Shown: piece after piece, positions 63,877 through 64,000 of the stretch
How positions within the stretch are numbered: the stretch's first letter is position 1
Layout: every line of letters begins with the position of its first letter
NCBI RefSeq assembly: GCF_003966125.1
Contig: NZ_RXMA01000001.1
Span: 209,560-273,559 of the forward strand
Direction of reading: 5' to 3'
Length of the DNA stretch: 64,000 nt
Origin: Azospirillum griseum
GTDB lineage: Bacteria; Pseudomonadota; Alphaproteobacteria; Azospirillales; Azospirillaceae
Program-made: the position numbers and the translations under genes
Notes under the pieces: generated by a model
Told to the model about the DNA's origin: nothing
What the model saw: only the letters and a program-made list of their open reading frames with translations
The model's database searches: none

Positions 63877-64000
63877 ATGACCGACACCCGCCACCCGATT
63901 CCGCCGCCCACCCTGCCCGTCCTGCCGATCGACCCGGTGCTGCCCGACCTGCTCGCCGCCCTGGAGTCGCGCGGGGTGGCCGTGCTGCAAGCCCCGCCCG
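63877..64000 (+). CDS. hrpB: ATP-dependent helicase HrpB, N-terminal fragment
   Basis: The window ends after about 41 codons. The peptide MTDTRHPIPPPTLPVLPIDP then VLPDLLAALESRGVAVLQAP ends directly before where the Walker A motif would be expected (APPGAGKTT in HrpB proteins). The LPIDPVLPDLLAALxxRGxAVLQAPP segment is characteristic of HrpB DEAH-box helicases. Its cellular role is poorly defined. Truncated by the window edge only. Confidence 0.8.
   Translation, partial: MTDTRHPIPPPTLPVLPIDPVLPDLLAALESRGVAVLQAPP

Overview
The window is high-GC chromosomal DNA from an alphaproteobacterium, most likely Rhodospirillales (Azospirillaceae/Rhodospirillaceae type). I infer this from the gene set: a PhaR-type PHA regulator with phbA and phbB, a ClpS-ClpA pair, an adenosylcobalamin-dependent ribonucleotide reductase (NrdJ), a full-length cobalamin-dependent MetH, MlaA/MlaC, the rplY-pth-ychF cluster and a GGDEF/EAL protein. 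No rRNA, tRNA, CRISPR array or intact insertion sequence was seen. Both ends are cut genes: cobP/cobU on the left and hrpB on the right.

1-12 kb: a cobP fragment; a ribbon-helix-helix protein; a four-gene overlapping minus-strand operon (MNT nucleotidyltransferase, HEPN, thioesterase, exported pentapeptide protein); the methionine operon sahR-metF-DUF29-metH with a 16-bp palindrome in front of it; mlaA and mlaC; and a pentapeptide-repeat/PilZ fusion. 12-19 kb: an SDR with an AraC regulator, ettA, a YaiI-family gene, a GbsR/MarR-like regulator whose operator recurs before the next gene (a small membrane protein), a small exported Cys protein and a GlcD/DLD-type FAD dehydrogenase. 19.4-21.06 kb: an AT-rich islet with one AlbA_2 (Schlafen)/HATPase_c_4 gene, broken or frameshifted at an A7 run.

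21-37 kb: a fused 5-oxoprolinase/hydantoinase, GNAT, DjlA-like protein, membrane protein, Uup-type ABC-F ATPase with an EamA transporter, amidase, Nudix, ychF, pth, rplY, a LysR regulator and an MFS transporter. 36.9-38.8 kb: a MITE-like palindrome beside a lower-GC operon of three lipoproteins (two tandem paralogues and one BamE-like). 38.8-43.5 kb: PHA genes phbB, phbA, a compact class III-like phaC with a short PhaE-like partner, and divergent phaR. 43.5-54.6 kb: clpS-clpA, NAD kinase, CPBP protease, an M14-like deacylase, creA, DUF6352, an alpha/beta hydrolase, a PhaJ/MaoC hydratase and ribF. 54.6-64 kb: a PAS-GAF-GGDEF-EAL protein, nrdJ with a NrdR-like box and promoter, an HRDC-like protein, a STAS protein with a REC-PP2C phosphatase, and the start of hrpB.

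Themes that tie the genes together: B12-dependent metabolism (cobP, metH, nrdJ), PHA storage (phbAB, phaEC, phaR, possibly phaJ), c-di-GMP signalling (PilZ fusion, GGDEF/EAL) and outer-membrane lipid or lipoprotein maintenance (mlaA, mlaC, lipoprotein trio). The places most likely to hold undescribed biology are the lipoprotein trio with its MITE, the Schlafen-like gene with a correctly phased slippery heptamer, the short PhaE-PhaC pair, and the HEPN/MNT module translationally chained to a thioesterase and a pentapeptide protein.
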